Assembly: GCA_963565915.1 (NCBI GenBank)
Contig: OY751489.1
Span: 3,410,001 to 3,474,000 of the forward strand
Direction of reading: 5' to 3'
DNA from: Entoloma clypeatum
Lineage: Eukaryota > Basidiomycota > Agaricomycetes > Agaricales > Entolomataceae
DNA: 64,000 bases
Numbering within the stretch: position 1 is the first letter of the stretch; each line of letters starts with the position of its first letter. Below the pieces are notes generated by a model that did no database searches, was not told the DNA's origin, and saw only the letters and a program-made list of their open reading frames with translations. The translations under genes and the position numbers were made by a program. Of the stretch, positions 11,092 through 22,198 are shown in pieces.

Positions 11092-12986
11092 ATGTCCGCG
11101 GTAAGCTTGTTGCCGACTCTTCTGTGTTGCTGCCACTTGACTTACAGATCCTCGGCCGGGATCAGTCCGTCCAATCCCCTCAGGAGGATCTTAATTTCAC
11201 CGTGACAGACATCCCTCACAGTTGCACCATGCACTGTATCTCTTTCCGGTCTACAGGCATAAGTTCACTACCTGTTGAACTATTAACTCGAGTCTTCGTT
11301 CTTGGTGCTTATTACGACTTTCCTTATGCCGACTCACCATTTCTCCTCAAACCCGATCAGGATTACTATGCCGTCCCCTCCTCCAATTTTCAGCTCCTCG
11401 TTTCTCAGGTCTGTCATCACTGGCGTCAAATCGCACGAAACACTTCTTCCCTTTGGAATATCCTTCACTTCCGTGCGCCTGAGCACCTCCCTCGGGCACG
11501 AGAATACCTTGCTCGTTGTAGACGTCCAGGACGGCTTCTCGACATCATCGTCGACACCGTTGCAGGACCCGAATACCTACAGGGCGTCAACTTATTTCGA
11601 AAAGAGCTTCAAGAGGTCTTTGAAATCATTGTGCCCCACGTTCGACGTTGGCGGTCGTTCCATCTCAAAATACGTGATCACGACTGCAAGGCGTTAGCCC
11701 GCAGATACCTTAGCACCTGCGGGCCAGCCCCCAATCTTGAGACCCTCCAGCTCTACCACTTTGAGGACTATCGCACGGCACAGAACCTGTATCTTGCGAC
11801 ATACAGGCCACCCGTCGTGGTCTTCGATAATGACCTGCCAAGGCTGAGGAATGTATCCCTCATTGGTGTTAATCTCCCATGGGCCGATAGCCCATACCTT
11901 GTCCACCTCCACACCCTTGAGCTTGCGCTCCACCCGGATAACATCAGGCCTCCTTACGAATACTGGGAAAGCATGCTTCGCAACAGCCCTGAATTGCAAA
12001 ACCTGTCCCTACACTATTCCGGACCACGCGTTGCCAACGGGGACGCGAAGTCGGTATGGCCGATCGGCAGGGAGCGTCTCTACATCGATTCGCTTGAAAA
12101 GCTGAGTCTAACGGACCTCGACCCGGACTATCTCTGCCTCCTGATGGGACGTCTTTTCCTACCAAACGTGAAACAATTGAGCCTCGACCTCCCCCATCAG
12201 GATTTTACGTCCTTTGTCGAGCTTATCGGCGGACTCAAGCTCTTGGTTTCCGATGCGATCCCGAGTACGTCACCATCGGCCGCTCCGTCTCCCGCGAATT
12301 CGGATACACTTTCGCCGTCCCCACCGTTTACGGCTCTCTCCCCTGCCTCCACCGCCACCGCCCATTTAACAAGTTCCCCCTTTCCTGTGCCAGCAAAGCT
12401 CGAAACGCTCATACTCACCGCCCTGGAATGCAGCATCGACAGTCTTCGTGGAATGTTGCGTTCGCTGGAAGGGCTCCTTCATCTCGAAGTCCATTTTGCC
12501 AGGGTCAGTGATGGTTTTTTCGGCCTTCTCATGGAGGGAGCACAGAGCGACAACACCGAAGACGACGGCGATGTGATGGTACACTCAAGATCCAAAGCCG
12601 AGAGTCTTGCGCCACCGCCGTCTGAGCCGTGTTCTCCCTACGCACCCTCGTGCCACACTTTATTGTTCCCTCGACTGCAGACCTTCAAGATATCTGGCCT
12701 CTCGGGTGAGAAGGTAAAACAGTTAATCGAATATCGAGAAAGCGAGCACACCGCGCGGGGCGCGCGTCGCCAGGTCTCATGCCAGAAGAATGGGCTTCAG
12801 AGGTGGATCGTTGCATGGAACTCCCGAAGGAGAGGTAAAGATGTAGTTTTGGATCGATTGGTAGAGTCGGGATGGGAGAGTAGCGACGGGTGGAAAATAA
12901 TGGTCGAAATCTTCGATGAAGAGGTGGATGACGAATGTGATGATGGTGATGACTATGCTATAGCAGAGGAAGAGACTGAGGACTAG
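11092..12986 (+). CDS. F-box-like protein with leucine-rich C-terminal region
   Basis: Exon 11092-11100 encodes only Met-Ser-Ala. A GTAAGC..CAG intron (11101-11147) leads to exon 11148-12986, giving 615 residues. Starting at 11124 inside that intron is the alternative. The F-box-like segment is ISSLPVELLTRVFVLGAYY, then about 30 residues later QLLVSQVCHHWRQIARNTSS and LWN, the usual form in mushrooms. Several leucine-rich stretches follow (LETLQLYHF, LHTLELALH, LEKLSLTDL), interrupted by a Ser/Thr/Pro/Ala-rich insert at about residues 385-430. The tail is strongly acidic (DEEVDDECDDGDD). Such proteins are predicted substrate adaptors of SCF ubiquitin ligases, binding Skp1 through the F-box. 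The family is hugely expanded in Agaricomycetes, so the substrate cannot be inferred. Confidence 0.8.
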
Positions 12987-13579
12987 GCGGGACACCCGAG
13001 AGGAATCACTGGTACATTTTCCGCGGTTGAACTGAGGACACGGTATCAGAAGGGTAGGGACAAGTATGTGACCATATAATTTACCATATGATTCTACCAA
13101 ACACCAACTATCGATATTCATTGGACTTCCAGAATCTAGGCGTATACTTGCTTCTTTGTTCATCACAAGTCTATTGGTATTGGTAGTTCCGACTACGGTG
13201 ACGACGCGCGTACTTATGTATGGGCCGCTTCGCTGGCTATGCTCTGTGTAGCCCACCCATAATTGACTGCGGGCCTTTTTGTTTATGATAAGATCTCTTT
13301 TCAAACTGCCGGAAAAAGCATCGTCTGGAACATCCAGGTATTCGGCTTCGTCCTTTCGAACGAATCGCCAGGATAAGATTATGCTACCAAGTCTCAAGTA
13401 TATATTTAAAAACCAGTATGAAACTCCACGCCTGTCATCGTTGTGAGAAACTGGGCGGTCCATGAAAGATGGATGAGAGTCAAGCCATTTGCAATTTGCC
13501 TTCCCCCTCCTTGGTGCTATCGCCTTTCTGAAAGCGGGGTATGGCCTTGCCGCTTTACGCCGCCTTTCAGAGAATATAT
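12987..13579. other. Convergent 3' region of F-box gene and farnesyltransferase gene
   Basis: Nearly 600 bp between two stop codons facing each other. A 268-codon open frame crosses it on the minus strand (13583-12777) and overlaps the F-box coding end. I do not count it as a gene (see rejected items). A T-rich stretch and several AATAAT/ATAAA-like words are compatible with polyadenylation of either gene. Confidence 0.4.
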
Positions 13580-15485
13580 TCATCCCCGTCGCATCTGTAG
13601 AGGCACTGTCTTCCTGTAAAAATACCCCATCATAGCCTCGGTATGTGTAATCGTCAAGTTGAATAGTGGGTGCGTGGCATTCTGTTGATAAATAATGAAG
13701 CCGTTAATGAGATATAAAATACGGGCAGGGGCACGAAGGGGACAAAGAAGAACTGGCGCGAAAGGACGACGTGGGCGTTATGAATCAGGACAGTAACTCA
13801 CTACCCGATTTTGGGGTCCACCAACAATCAAAGATTCACCCTCTTCTTCGGCCCAAGACAGCGCTGTAGCAAATACTCGTTGTTTTAATTCATCTGGGGG
13901 ACTCTTCTTGACCGTGCTGAGATCAGCGGCTTCATCTACAAGTCGGAGATGACCACACATGTTTTTGAGAGAGAAACAGAATATCCTAACCTGCATCGTC
14001 AGGCGAAGATTCAGATGCCCAAGCCTCGAGTAACTGGTCATGGCGCTTGGGAGAGGGAACAACGCGGTGCTGTGCTGCGGATAGGCCCGCGAGGCAGTAA
14101 AGTGTATGGTAAGCATCCGCGTTTCTGCGAATAAGGAAAAAGTGGAGACTCATTTGCTAAATCAAAGGAATATATAGGAAACACACCCACTTTGGCGGCT
14201 TATCGCGCAGACCTCCAGCGCGATGTTGTCCCGCATAAAGTATATACTCCTGTAATGCCTTACGATCGAAAAGTGTGTCTTTCATCATCGGGGTCCATGT
14301 TAGGTTGCACGTCCTCCATCAGGGCCTTTGAACTTACCATCCACATCATGCCATCCCTCCCTATCTCCATCGTCATTAAGATCGTAGACAGAGTCATGAG
14401 TGCGCGCCCTGAGGGCTTCAATCAACACGAAACTCCCACCGCACCACCAGGAGTAGCATCCATCCACAAGCTTGTTGGTCCGGCCCTTAAACCCTCCAAG
14501 TTCGCTTGCACCCCCTTGAACACTTACAAGCCAACGTTTGAGCCGTGTAATGTCAATCTCCGGTTTCTCACTGTCGTGATAGTTCTCCGCGTCCACAAAC
14601 GGTTTCAGCAGAGCCCATGCAGCGACGGCACAAAAGGTATATCCACCATGCGCCTCTCCTAAAGCGGGCCGCGGAACCTTCAACAGCTTACCGTCGGGTG
14701 AAAAGTAGGGCTGAGATGCTGACGCGAACCCACCCTCGTAGGTCTGACAAGACGCTATGAAGGCAGCAGTACCAGACACCAGGGAGGGAGTGAGGAGATC
14801 GAGGAGGGTGGCCACGGCGATCAAGCAATAAACACCGCGAACGTCCACTTCGGCGTGATGGGTGACGAGGAACGAGCCGTCGGACTGTTTGAGGGAGTGG
14901 AAAAAACTGGACATGGTGTGTCTGCGGATGCACAATAAGGTACATAATAGCGCTGTAGGGGAATTGATGAAGAGTAGCTATACCGGTCAATCTGGTCCCA
15001 GCCTCCGCCGGGCCCTGGACGCCCGACGATAGCAAGTGCGCAAACGGCGGCGTAGGTTGGGAGAAGGTGTGGCGCTTGGCCAGGGCCGCCGCCGAAGCCA
15101 CCTCTTGGGTGCTGGCAAGCCATTATCCTGTCGATGATCCTTTATACAACATAATTGTTCAGGCGCCAACGTATACGACGCTCACGAACCGTTGTTTATT
15201 GCCTGCATCTAAGCCAACTTGCAAGACACTGAACGCTTGTACTGTCCAAAAGAGCAGCCATGGCTGGCTGGCATCTTGACTAGTGTAACGCGCTGGGAAT
15301 CCTTGGACCAGATTGCGTATGAGGAATTGCATATGGGGGGTCTTGTTCAAAGTGGCTGACGAGGTATCTTCAGCATTGTCTGGATCAGGTATGTGCTTGA
15401 GGAGAACGGCTTCAGTCTCTGCCTGGGAGATGGATGTGGAGGTGGGGAAACCATCGGTGGGTGTTCGACGAGGGATGGTGGGCAT
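13580..15485 (-). CDS. RAM1: Protein farnesyltransferase beta subunit (seven exons)
   Basis: Exons on the minus strand are 15485-15190, 15127-14984, 14921-14338, 14278-14191, 14124-13991, 13935-13802 and 13681-13580. They total 1482 nt, 493 residues. With the alpha subunit this enzyme attaches farnesyl to the Cys of C-terminal CAAX boxes (Ras, mating pheromones). The repeated glycine-rich loops of the alpha-alpha barrel are clear: GGFGGGPGQAPHLLPTYAAV, YEGGFA, ALGEAHGGYTFCA and GRTNKLVDGCYSWWCGGS. The zinc ligands are the Asp and Cys of VDGCYSWW and the His of AYHTLYCLAGLSAAQH; all are present. DTLFDRKALQEYIL and NATHPLFNLT complete the family pattern. The last exon of 34 residues is separated by a 120-bp intron, the longest in the gene. 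Its stop lies opposite the F-box gene. Confidence 0.95.
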
Positions 15486-15602
15486 GATGAAGGAAACAAC
15501 GAGCCATCTACTAATCGTACCATATATGGCCAAGATCTATTACTATTTATTGTACATCCTGTATCCTATGTAATCTTGACAGTCTGCAACAGACAGATTG
15601 AG

Positions 15603-17356
15603 TCATTTCAGAAGGTCAATCATGGAAGTCGAGATCCTCACTTTGGCGTATAACGATTCAACAACCTTCCCCACATGCTCCAAAGTCGCTATCGCTGCGC
15701 CGTACGTATTCTATTGTCCAGGTTGCAGAAACAACGCAACAAACAAAGTCTGCACTTACATCTGCTTCGGGTTGATCAAACACCAATAGACATCCACGGC
15801 CTTGGTCCAGAACGCCATGTAGGATTTTATCAAGGATCATCTGCGAGAGCCTGCCGTTGACAGTTCAGGTCGGGTCTCGGCTGGAAACGAATTGGGAACG
15901 TACTTCGTCTCGACCGCCTGCCGTCCCTGCCCAACCGTCTCCGCAACATATTCAATTTCAACCACTGAATATGGCTCGACTATCCGCAGGAGATTCTGCT
16001 CTAAGAGGGTATCGTATAGGGCTGCGAGGTGGGAGCGTATTGTCGGATCCATTGAAAGTTCTGCGAAGGGCGTGAAATCGGTCGGAGAGCAGCAGAGACC
16101 CGGAGGAGCACACACCGTCTTTGTATTCACGAAGGACGTTTTCGAAATCGGCCAAGTTCCGTTCCTGGTGTGCTCGTGCGATAGCGCGCATACTTTCGAC
16201 CTCGCGTAGCTGGGCGTACTTGGATGCAAGCTTGATTGACAAGAGTGATGTGACATCTTCTGGCTATCTAATCATTTTAGAAATGGCTTGTCGAAGGAAC
16301 GCAGCGGACCCACCAAGTTCAACATGACTTTGCAGAGAAGCATGTATTTCAGTGCTCCAAGCGCTGCATCATCACCCTGCGAGGAAAAGCTTTCGAATGC
16401 CTCGAAAAAGTACGAGTAAGCAGTGGTGTAATCTTTGTCTTCAGCGTGAAGAATCCCTGATTGAAGGTCGAGTGCAGATTGGAGGGAGGGTGGGCAGTAG
16501 ATGGAGTTGGCAGCGGTTCGAGCAGAAGTCAGTGCAGCCTTATGCATGTTTAAAAGATAATGAAATTGCGAATGAAGGGTGTGAAATGCCGACCTTTGCC
16601 TTTGCTAAGTTTCCGATTCCGCGATATACTCGGCTCTCCAGAAGATGCACTTCCGTCAGAACCATCTTGTCATCCAATCGTTTGATTTCTGTGAGGAGGG
16701 AGTCTATGAGAGATAGAGCGGCTTTGTATTGATGGGTCTCGAGTTGTCTACGGAGCGTATGTTGGAAGAAAATCAAGAATTCGCTGCGACAGATACTCAC
16801 ATCGAAACCAGGCGCGTCTCGAGACTGTGCTTGAGGAAAATTCGCTTCTCTTTTTTGGCCCATGCAACATTATCGGACAATGTATCTATCTGTATTTGAC
16901 GACTGTCCGGGATGGGTGCAAAGAAGTCGAGTAGCGTTCGGACTATGGCGACTTAAGACCAGAGACGGAGAGCCAAACGTCATAACATACTCAGCTTCGC
17001 CGTCTTGGCCTTCGCCGTCGATAACATGAAAGCCCGGGATAGTGTAATGACTTCCGCAAGACCTTTCGCATTCCTGATTGTTGGGTGAGTCCAGAGGGCG
17101 TATACATTTGCAAGACACGAACTTTTGATCTCGATACAGCTCGCCCAGTTTCACCACCGCCGTCTCCTGCTCTTTTAACTTCTCCTCATTCTGATCCTCA
17201 ATAGAAGTCGACGCTATAAATCATAAGATCGGCAAACGTTCCTCAGAATGACAGACAAAGCTCACTCAGAATTTTCTTGTATAGGGCTTCAGCCTGCGCG
17301 GGCTGTTTCGATGCAACGGCTGACGCTGCTTGGGCTAATAAATTTGGTGGCGACAT
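15603..17356 (-). CDS. RPN6: 26S proteasome lid subunit Rpn6 (ten exons)
   Basis: Exons: 17356-17266, 17213-17123, 17073-16991, 16951-16801, 16747-16594, 16538-16314, 16263-16116, 16060-15904, 15850-15760 and 15710-15603. The sum, 1299 nt, gives 432 residues (yeast Rpn6 is 434). It starts [20 protein letters not shown] and has the TPR-like solenoid typical of PSMD11: [50 protein letters not shown]. The PCI domain follows ([43 protein letters not shown]) and a C-terminal helix ends SMIDLLK. Rpn6 clamps lid, base and core particle together and is essential for proteasome assembly. The start ATG lies 148 bp from that of RPN7 on the other strand. Confidence 0.95.
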
Positions 17357-17504
17357 AGCGGCCAGTATTGAAGAGGCAATTGTGGATGAGGGGACGCGCG
17401 TTTGGATCGTGGGAAGATGTAGATGACGCGTCCAACGTCGCGGCAAACAGCGCCGAACAGCTTTCACCGCTCCCGAGCCTTCATTGGCAACAAACCCAGA
17501 GGCC
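17357..17504. promoter_or_regulatory. Shared bidirectional promoter of RPN6 and RPN7
   Basis: Exactly 148 bp separate the two divergent start codons. No TATA box is visible. A CGCGGCAAA (17439-17447) is reminiscent of the core of the proteasome-associated control element known from yeast (GGTGGCAAA), but it is not an exact match, so I call it only a candidate. The spacing makes common regulation of two subunits of one complex likely. Confidence 0.55.
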
Positions 17505-18989
17505 ATGGCAGACGAAATCGTTCTTCCCATCCCTAATCTCACTTTACCACAGCATCTGTTCATACTCCAAAAACCATCCGAAACCCACCTACATGACAAT
17601 GCGCGGAAGGAGTTGCTCGCAGGGATCAAGGCAGACAGTACGTTTGCACGATATCTATTGCTGCCCATTGTTGACAGCACGATTCATTTTCCATAGACAT
17701 GGCACCCTACTATAAAATAATCACGTCCAGCTCTTCAGCACTGGAGTTAGATGCGACACTGCTCGAGACCATGGCCAAGGCCAACGAGGACGAGCTGAAG
17801 CGATTAGATGAGAGGCTCCAAGAAGCCGAGAAGACGGAGGGGGAGTCTGAGATATCTGATGCACTCAAGGCGCGGGCAAATTATCTGACGCGGATCGGGG
17901 AAAAGGTATGCTGGGTGCCCTTGAACTCGAGAAAAAGGCATTCGACAGTCAAGTTCTAGGAGCGCGCCATAGAGGCTCAACAACTTGCACTGCAGAAGAC
18001 GCCAGGACTGGGCTCAAGAATTGACGTCGTCCTGACGTTGGTTCGAGTAGGTTTCTTCTTCGGCGACAACGATGTCATAACGACAAACCTGGCCAAGGCC
18101 GAGGTGTAGGGCTGTTCTTAATTAGCCAGCTCAAGCTCACATACTATCTACAGGTTGATCGATGAAGGAGGCGATTGGGACCGCCGTAATAGACTAAAGG
18201 TGTACAACGGGCTGCACTTCATCTCCATACGGCAATTCAAACGAGGAGGGGAGCTTTTCAGTGACGCTTTATCCACATTTACTGCCACAGAACTCCTCCC
18301 TTACAATGATTTCGTTGCTCTCACCGTCATTGCGAATACTCTGACCCTCTCGCGAGTCGACCTCAAGAAGAAGGTATGTAGTGTGCCATTGCAACTTGTC
18401 GGGGATTTTTCTAACATTGTTCATCAGATCATCGCCGCGTCAGAAGTGAACCAAGTCCTTCCCGAACTTCCCATCCTGGGTGACCTCGTCAAAAATCTGT
18501 ATGACTGCCACTATGACAAATTCTTCATTGCCCTCGGTATGGCCCTACGTTCTCTCCGTAGAATTTTGATCAAACCACAATCCTGTTATGTAAACAGCAA
18601 CTCTCGAACGAACATACCTTATACCCTCAAGAATCCTCTCTCCGCATTCTAGGTACTACGTGCGAGAAATGCGCATCCTGGCCTACAGCCAGCTACTGGA
18701 ATCGTACCGAAGCCTTACGCTTGAAAGCTTGAGTGCAGCGTTCGGCGTCGGCATTGACTTTGTTGACAGGTGCGTCTTCGTGTTTCCTTTGGATTATATA
18801 TCTCATCCTTTTACTAGCGAGCTTTCGCGTTTCATTGCAAATGGGCGTCTTCATTGTTCCATCGACAAGGTCAACGGCATTGTGGAGACGACGCGGCCTT
18901 CGTTGAAGAACGCACAGTATGAGACTGTTGTGCGGCAGGGAGACATTCTGTTGAATGAAGTGCAGAGACTGAGCAAAGTGCTGTATTAG
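17505..18989 (+). CDS. RPN7: 26S proteasome lid subunit Rpn7 (seven exons)
   Basis: Exons 17505-17637, 17697-17905, 17960-18105, 18154-18373, 18428-18536, 18598-18769 and 18818-18989 total 1161 nt, 386 residues (PSMD6 is about 389). Landmarks: [20 protein letters not shown] at the start; the central [18 protein letters not shown] typical of PSMD6; [33 protein letters not shown] and [19 protein letters not shown] of the PCI domain; and the last helix [13 protein letters not shown] with [18 protein letters not shown]. Rpn7 sits in the horseshoe of PCI subunits of the lid next to Rpn6/Rpn3. An earlier in-frame ATG at 17484 exists, but conservation starts at 17505. The head-to-head position with RPN6 suggests co-expression. 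Confidence 0.95.
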
Positions 18990-19223
18990 ATGCTCTGAGA
19001 TTGAGTGACATATAACATACAGTCCAGCGTATCGGAATGTTGTATGATAGGAATGAATCACTACAAAATCTATCTCTATGATATACATGCATTACAAAAA
19101 TATGTCATAATTATCGGAGGGCGCACTCAGTGCCCGCCCCATGCTAGTGAATGCACCTGAGCAAAAAGCAGATTACAGGAGACATCACCAAGGTAAGGCA
19201 GCTCCAATATTAGTCTCTCAAAG

Positions 19224-20329
19224 TTACAGGACGGCTCTCCCCATTTTTACCCTTACTCTTGCCTGTTCGACCGCGCGGAGCAGATCTGCAGCAGAAGTTG
19301 ACTTCAAATCAAAGAGGCTAAGGATAGGGGGCACAGCTTCTCTTGTTAGAAGAGTGGTATGATGCTGTGGTGCCGATTCGTCTATGGTATCCGCCTTGTT
19401 GCTGGCGGCGGCAGGAGGAAAGCGTTTGTATACGTCATCTAAACTTCCACTGGATTCTGGGACGATGCAGCCGGCGTCCAAAAGAGATTGAAGGTATTGC
19501 GATGCTCTGTAGGCTATAAGCCGAAAAATGAGTGGCCAATGTGGAGATAGTGATGTGATTGCTAACCTTTATAATGTGACCACGACCGCCAAACACAGAA
19601 AAAAAATGGGAAATTTGGGATTATTGCTGGACGAGCGATCATTACATTGAAGGAAAGAAATGCATAGTAAAAAATACCACGCACGAATAATCATGAAAGG
19701 GGCGGTGAATGGTGCAATAACCATCCATAGAAGGAAACCCTTGCGGTGCCGAGGTGTTCGAGATTCGACTAACGCGAGAAGTTCATTCAGAGTAGCGGAA
19801 CTCGAGTTTATCGAAGGAGGGTATATGAGAGGGATCTGGGTGGATGAATAAACATTTCGAAGTCGAACGAGGCGAAATTCAACAGACAATAGTTTGCGAC
19901 GGTTGACTTGTTTGCTTCTCCAAAGGGTAGGTGCCAGCTGGAACATGTGGTCCCAGAGAGGGGTCGATGCCTTTCAATGCAAGTTCCTCAAACTCCATAC
20001 GATCTACTAGGCGTTCTCCCATCTGGAAAACTTTCAACTGCGAAAATTACGCGTTTTTATATATTTTGGGTTATTCGTAAGAGAGACTGACGAACCTTCC
20101 AGCCTCCTTCCGCTTCGCCAAAACTTGCCCATGTATTTGCAGCCTTGACCGAGATCCACTTCGCAAGACCGCCCTCTGGCATCCATCCCGGGGAATGACT
20201 TGTAGGCTTCGACACCGACCTATCATTGGCGATTTGGAACTGGTAATACGTCAATATGCGTTGAGTTCTCGCGTCTCGGGTTGTTTCTCGTAGTAGGGGC
20301 CGTGTGAGTGGTATGGCAATGATACGCAT
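19224..20329 (-). CDS. Mitochondrial K+/H+ exchange-related membrane protein (Mit_KHE1 type, five exons)
   Basis: Exons 20329-20096, 20037-19888, 19835-19685, 19626-19567 and 19513-19224 (885 nt) give 294 residues. The N-terminus MRIIAIPLTRPLL is followed by SVKAANTWASFGEAEGGWK, then KVFQMGERLVDRMEFEELAL and GPHVPAGTYPLE, the conserved pattern of this family. A hydrophobic pair of helices (KGFLLWMVIAPFTAPFMIIP and IIPNFPFFFCVWRSWSHYK) follows, crossing the splice at 19685/19626. Yeast members are inner-mitochondrial-membrane proteins linked to K+/H+ exchange and volume control. The junction of exons 2 and 3 is the least certain; I chose the phase that keeps LIYPPSIN in frame. A start ten codons upstream (20359) is possible. 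Confidence 0.75.
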
Positions 20330-20772
20330 GTTGCGCACCGCGTTTGAGGCTATCGGCATTGCTTGAGATAATGATGACGAGCAATGTCAGAAAATGGATC
20401 GGAGCGAAGACTGGCGACCATTTACATTGGCCGGGTCCCGACAGCAACGTCATGAATCGGCACGTCGTCTGACTGTGTGAGGCCACTCATTTCTCACTCG
20501 GCCACAACTCATAGGCCTCACTACAAGCCCTTTTCAGAATCTCGCTTGACGTTGCGAGTTCCATCTTTTTGGTATGAAAGAAGTGAAGAGATAAGAGAGA
20601 CTTGGAGAGTGATGAGCTGGGGCATGGGGCGTGCATAATTTTTGAAATGTGTCTATATAGAAGATTAAGAGACACCGACAAGACGGTTTTCTCCGTTAAC
20701 TGTTGTAGATTATCGTTCTGAACTCCGGCGGTCTGTGCAAGATCAGAAGTCTAGGCGGTCTATGAGAGGAAG
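20330..20772. other. Intergenic region between the KHE-type gene and cytochrome c
   Basis: About 440 bp. A 64-codon minus-strand frame (20681-20487) starting MSVSLNLLYRHISK lies here. It shows no motif and could be leader sequence of the KHE-type transcript. Nothing else is recognised. Confidence 0.3.
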
Positions 20773-21290
20773 TTAATTGGTTTCGCCCGGAAGGCAGAGA
20801 AATCGACGCACAGCTTCTTTAAGATAGGAGATGAGGTCATTCCTGTCCTTCTCTTTCTTCAAGCCTGCAAACGCCATCTTTGTACCGGGGATGTACTGCA
20901 AAAAGCGGTCAATACACCAATGCTGATTGACTCGTTGAGGTATGTGCTCACCTTTTTCGGATTCTCAAGGTATTCGAAGAGAGTCTGGTCCTCCCACACA
21001 ACGCCCTTGTTGACATTGGCCGCAGTGTAGGAGAAGCCTTCGCGTTGACCGGATTTACGCCCAAAGATACTGGAAAAGGTGATGTTCTCAGGAGGTCGCA
21101 GTGTGATGTTCGCACAGAACGCACCCGTGAAGATTAGGCCCTACTTTGTGGGGCTCGCTCGCACCGAGGGTATGACATTGAGCGCAGCGGGTTTTGAAGA
21201 GGGATGCGCCCTTGCTAGCATCACCTAGTGACAGTGGTTCAAAAGCAATACTTGTGAAGAGGATAGAGACATACCAGGAGCACAGGACAT
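20773..21290 (-). CDS. CYC1: Cytochrome c (four exons)
   Basis: Exons 21290-21275 (16 nt), 21224-21125, 21069-20952 and 20895-20773 sum to 357 nt, 118 residues. The heme attachment motif CAQCH lies in [16 protein letters not shown], followed by HKVGPNLHG, then [20 protein letters not shown] and [20 protein letters not shown]. The Met ligand is in [11 protein letters not shown]. The protein is the mobile electron carrier between complexes III and IV in the intermembrane space. The C-terminus ends ..[11 protein letters not shown], longer than usual and with an extra Cys. The first exon carries only MSCAP plus one base. The assembly gap lies 78 bp upstream, so the promoter is incomplete here. 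Confidence 0.95.
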
Positions 21291-21367
21291 TTCTATGGGG
21301 AGGGATATTAAATAGGTGAATATGCAAGAACAGAAAAACTTTTCTTAAAAGTAATTCAGTACATAGC

Positions 21368-21567
21368 NNNNNNNNNNNNNNNNNNNNNNNNNNNNNNNNN
21401 NNNNNNNNNNNNNNNNNNNNNNNNNNNNNNNNNNNNNNNNNNNNNNNNNNNNNNNNNNNNNNNNNNNNNNNNNNNNNNNNNNNNNNNNNNNNNNNNNNNN
21501 NNNNNNNNNNNNNNNNNNNNNNNNNNNNNNNNNNNNNNNNNNNNNNNNNNNNNNNNNNNNNNNNNNN
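21368..21567. other. Assembly gap of 200 N
   Basis: Exactly 200 undetermined bases. A catagc-like word stands on both sides (acatagc before, catagccgg after), suggesting a scaffold join rather than a measured gap. The cytochrome c promoter is interrupted by it. Confidence 0.95.
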
Positions 21568-21671
21568 CATAGCCGGTTTTTCCCGATGGTTTTCACCCGA
21601 TTTCCGATCACTACGCGGAGCGGAATCAATTCCGAAGAGATATTATTTATTATTATGCATCTACTACAGTA

Positions 21672-22159
21672 CTACCGTTTCTTTCCTTTGGGTCTTTTCT
21701 TCGTCGTGGTAGTTTCTGGAAGCCATTCATTCACAGGTTCTGACTTCTTGTCTTCGACACTCAGCGCGGGTTTGTCGTCCGGAAGGTGTCGTGCATCGTC
21801 TGCCTCTGCCTGTGCAGCTGCTCTGGCAATGTCTTCCGGGCTGACTTCTTCGCCGCGCCTTAGTCGAGCCGCGATCTCCGGGGTGACGCGTATACGCCTG
21901 ACACTCGTTTGAAAGCCAGGTGCTTTTGAAAAGTCTAAGAGGCCAGTTATGTTGAGATAATGCTGGGCTTCACCTCCTTTTCCAATGCCGTGTAGTCGCA
22001 ACCTCCTTGCCAAGTACCATTTACGCACTAGATAGGCTGAAATCAACAGGACAGACGGGATGCTGCCGTTGAAGGATCAGAAAGTGATGTGAGAGAGAGG
22101 GAAAGGACGCACGTAACCCATAACATAGATGGATAATCATCGATATCCGTTGCGGACAT
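21672..22159 (-). CDS. Small single-pass membrane protein with basic, Lys-rich tail (two exons)
   Basis: Exons 22159-22113 and 22062-21672 (438 nt) give 145 residues: an acidic start MSATDIDDYPSM, one hydrophobic helix formed across the splice (LWVTIPSVLLISAYLV), then a basic stretch RKWYLARRLRLHG and the well-formed YLNITGLLDFSKAPGFQTSV. The tail ends TKKRPKGKKR. Conservation-like composition and correct splicing mark a real gene. I do not recognise its family. The predicted form is an N-out/C-in or organelle-anchored protein with a cytosolic basic domain. The divergent FIST gene begins only 39 bp away on the other strand. Confidence 0.7.
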
Positions 22160-22198
22160 GAGAGCAAGTACAAGTAGTTGAGAGCCACGTGACTGATC

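Noticed and set aside
12777..13583. 268-codon minus-strand open frame
   Set aside because: Its ATG overlaps the TGA of the farnesyltransferase gene, its last 210 bp are antisense to the F-box coding end, and the translation shows no domain or conserved pattern. Most likely a chance frame in the two 3' UTRs.
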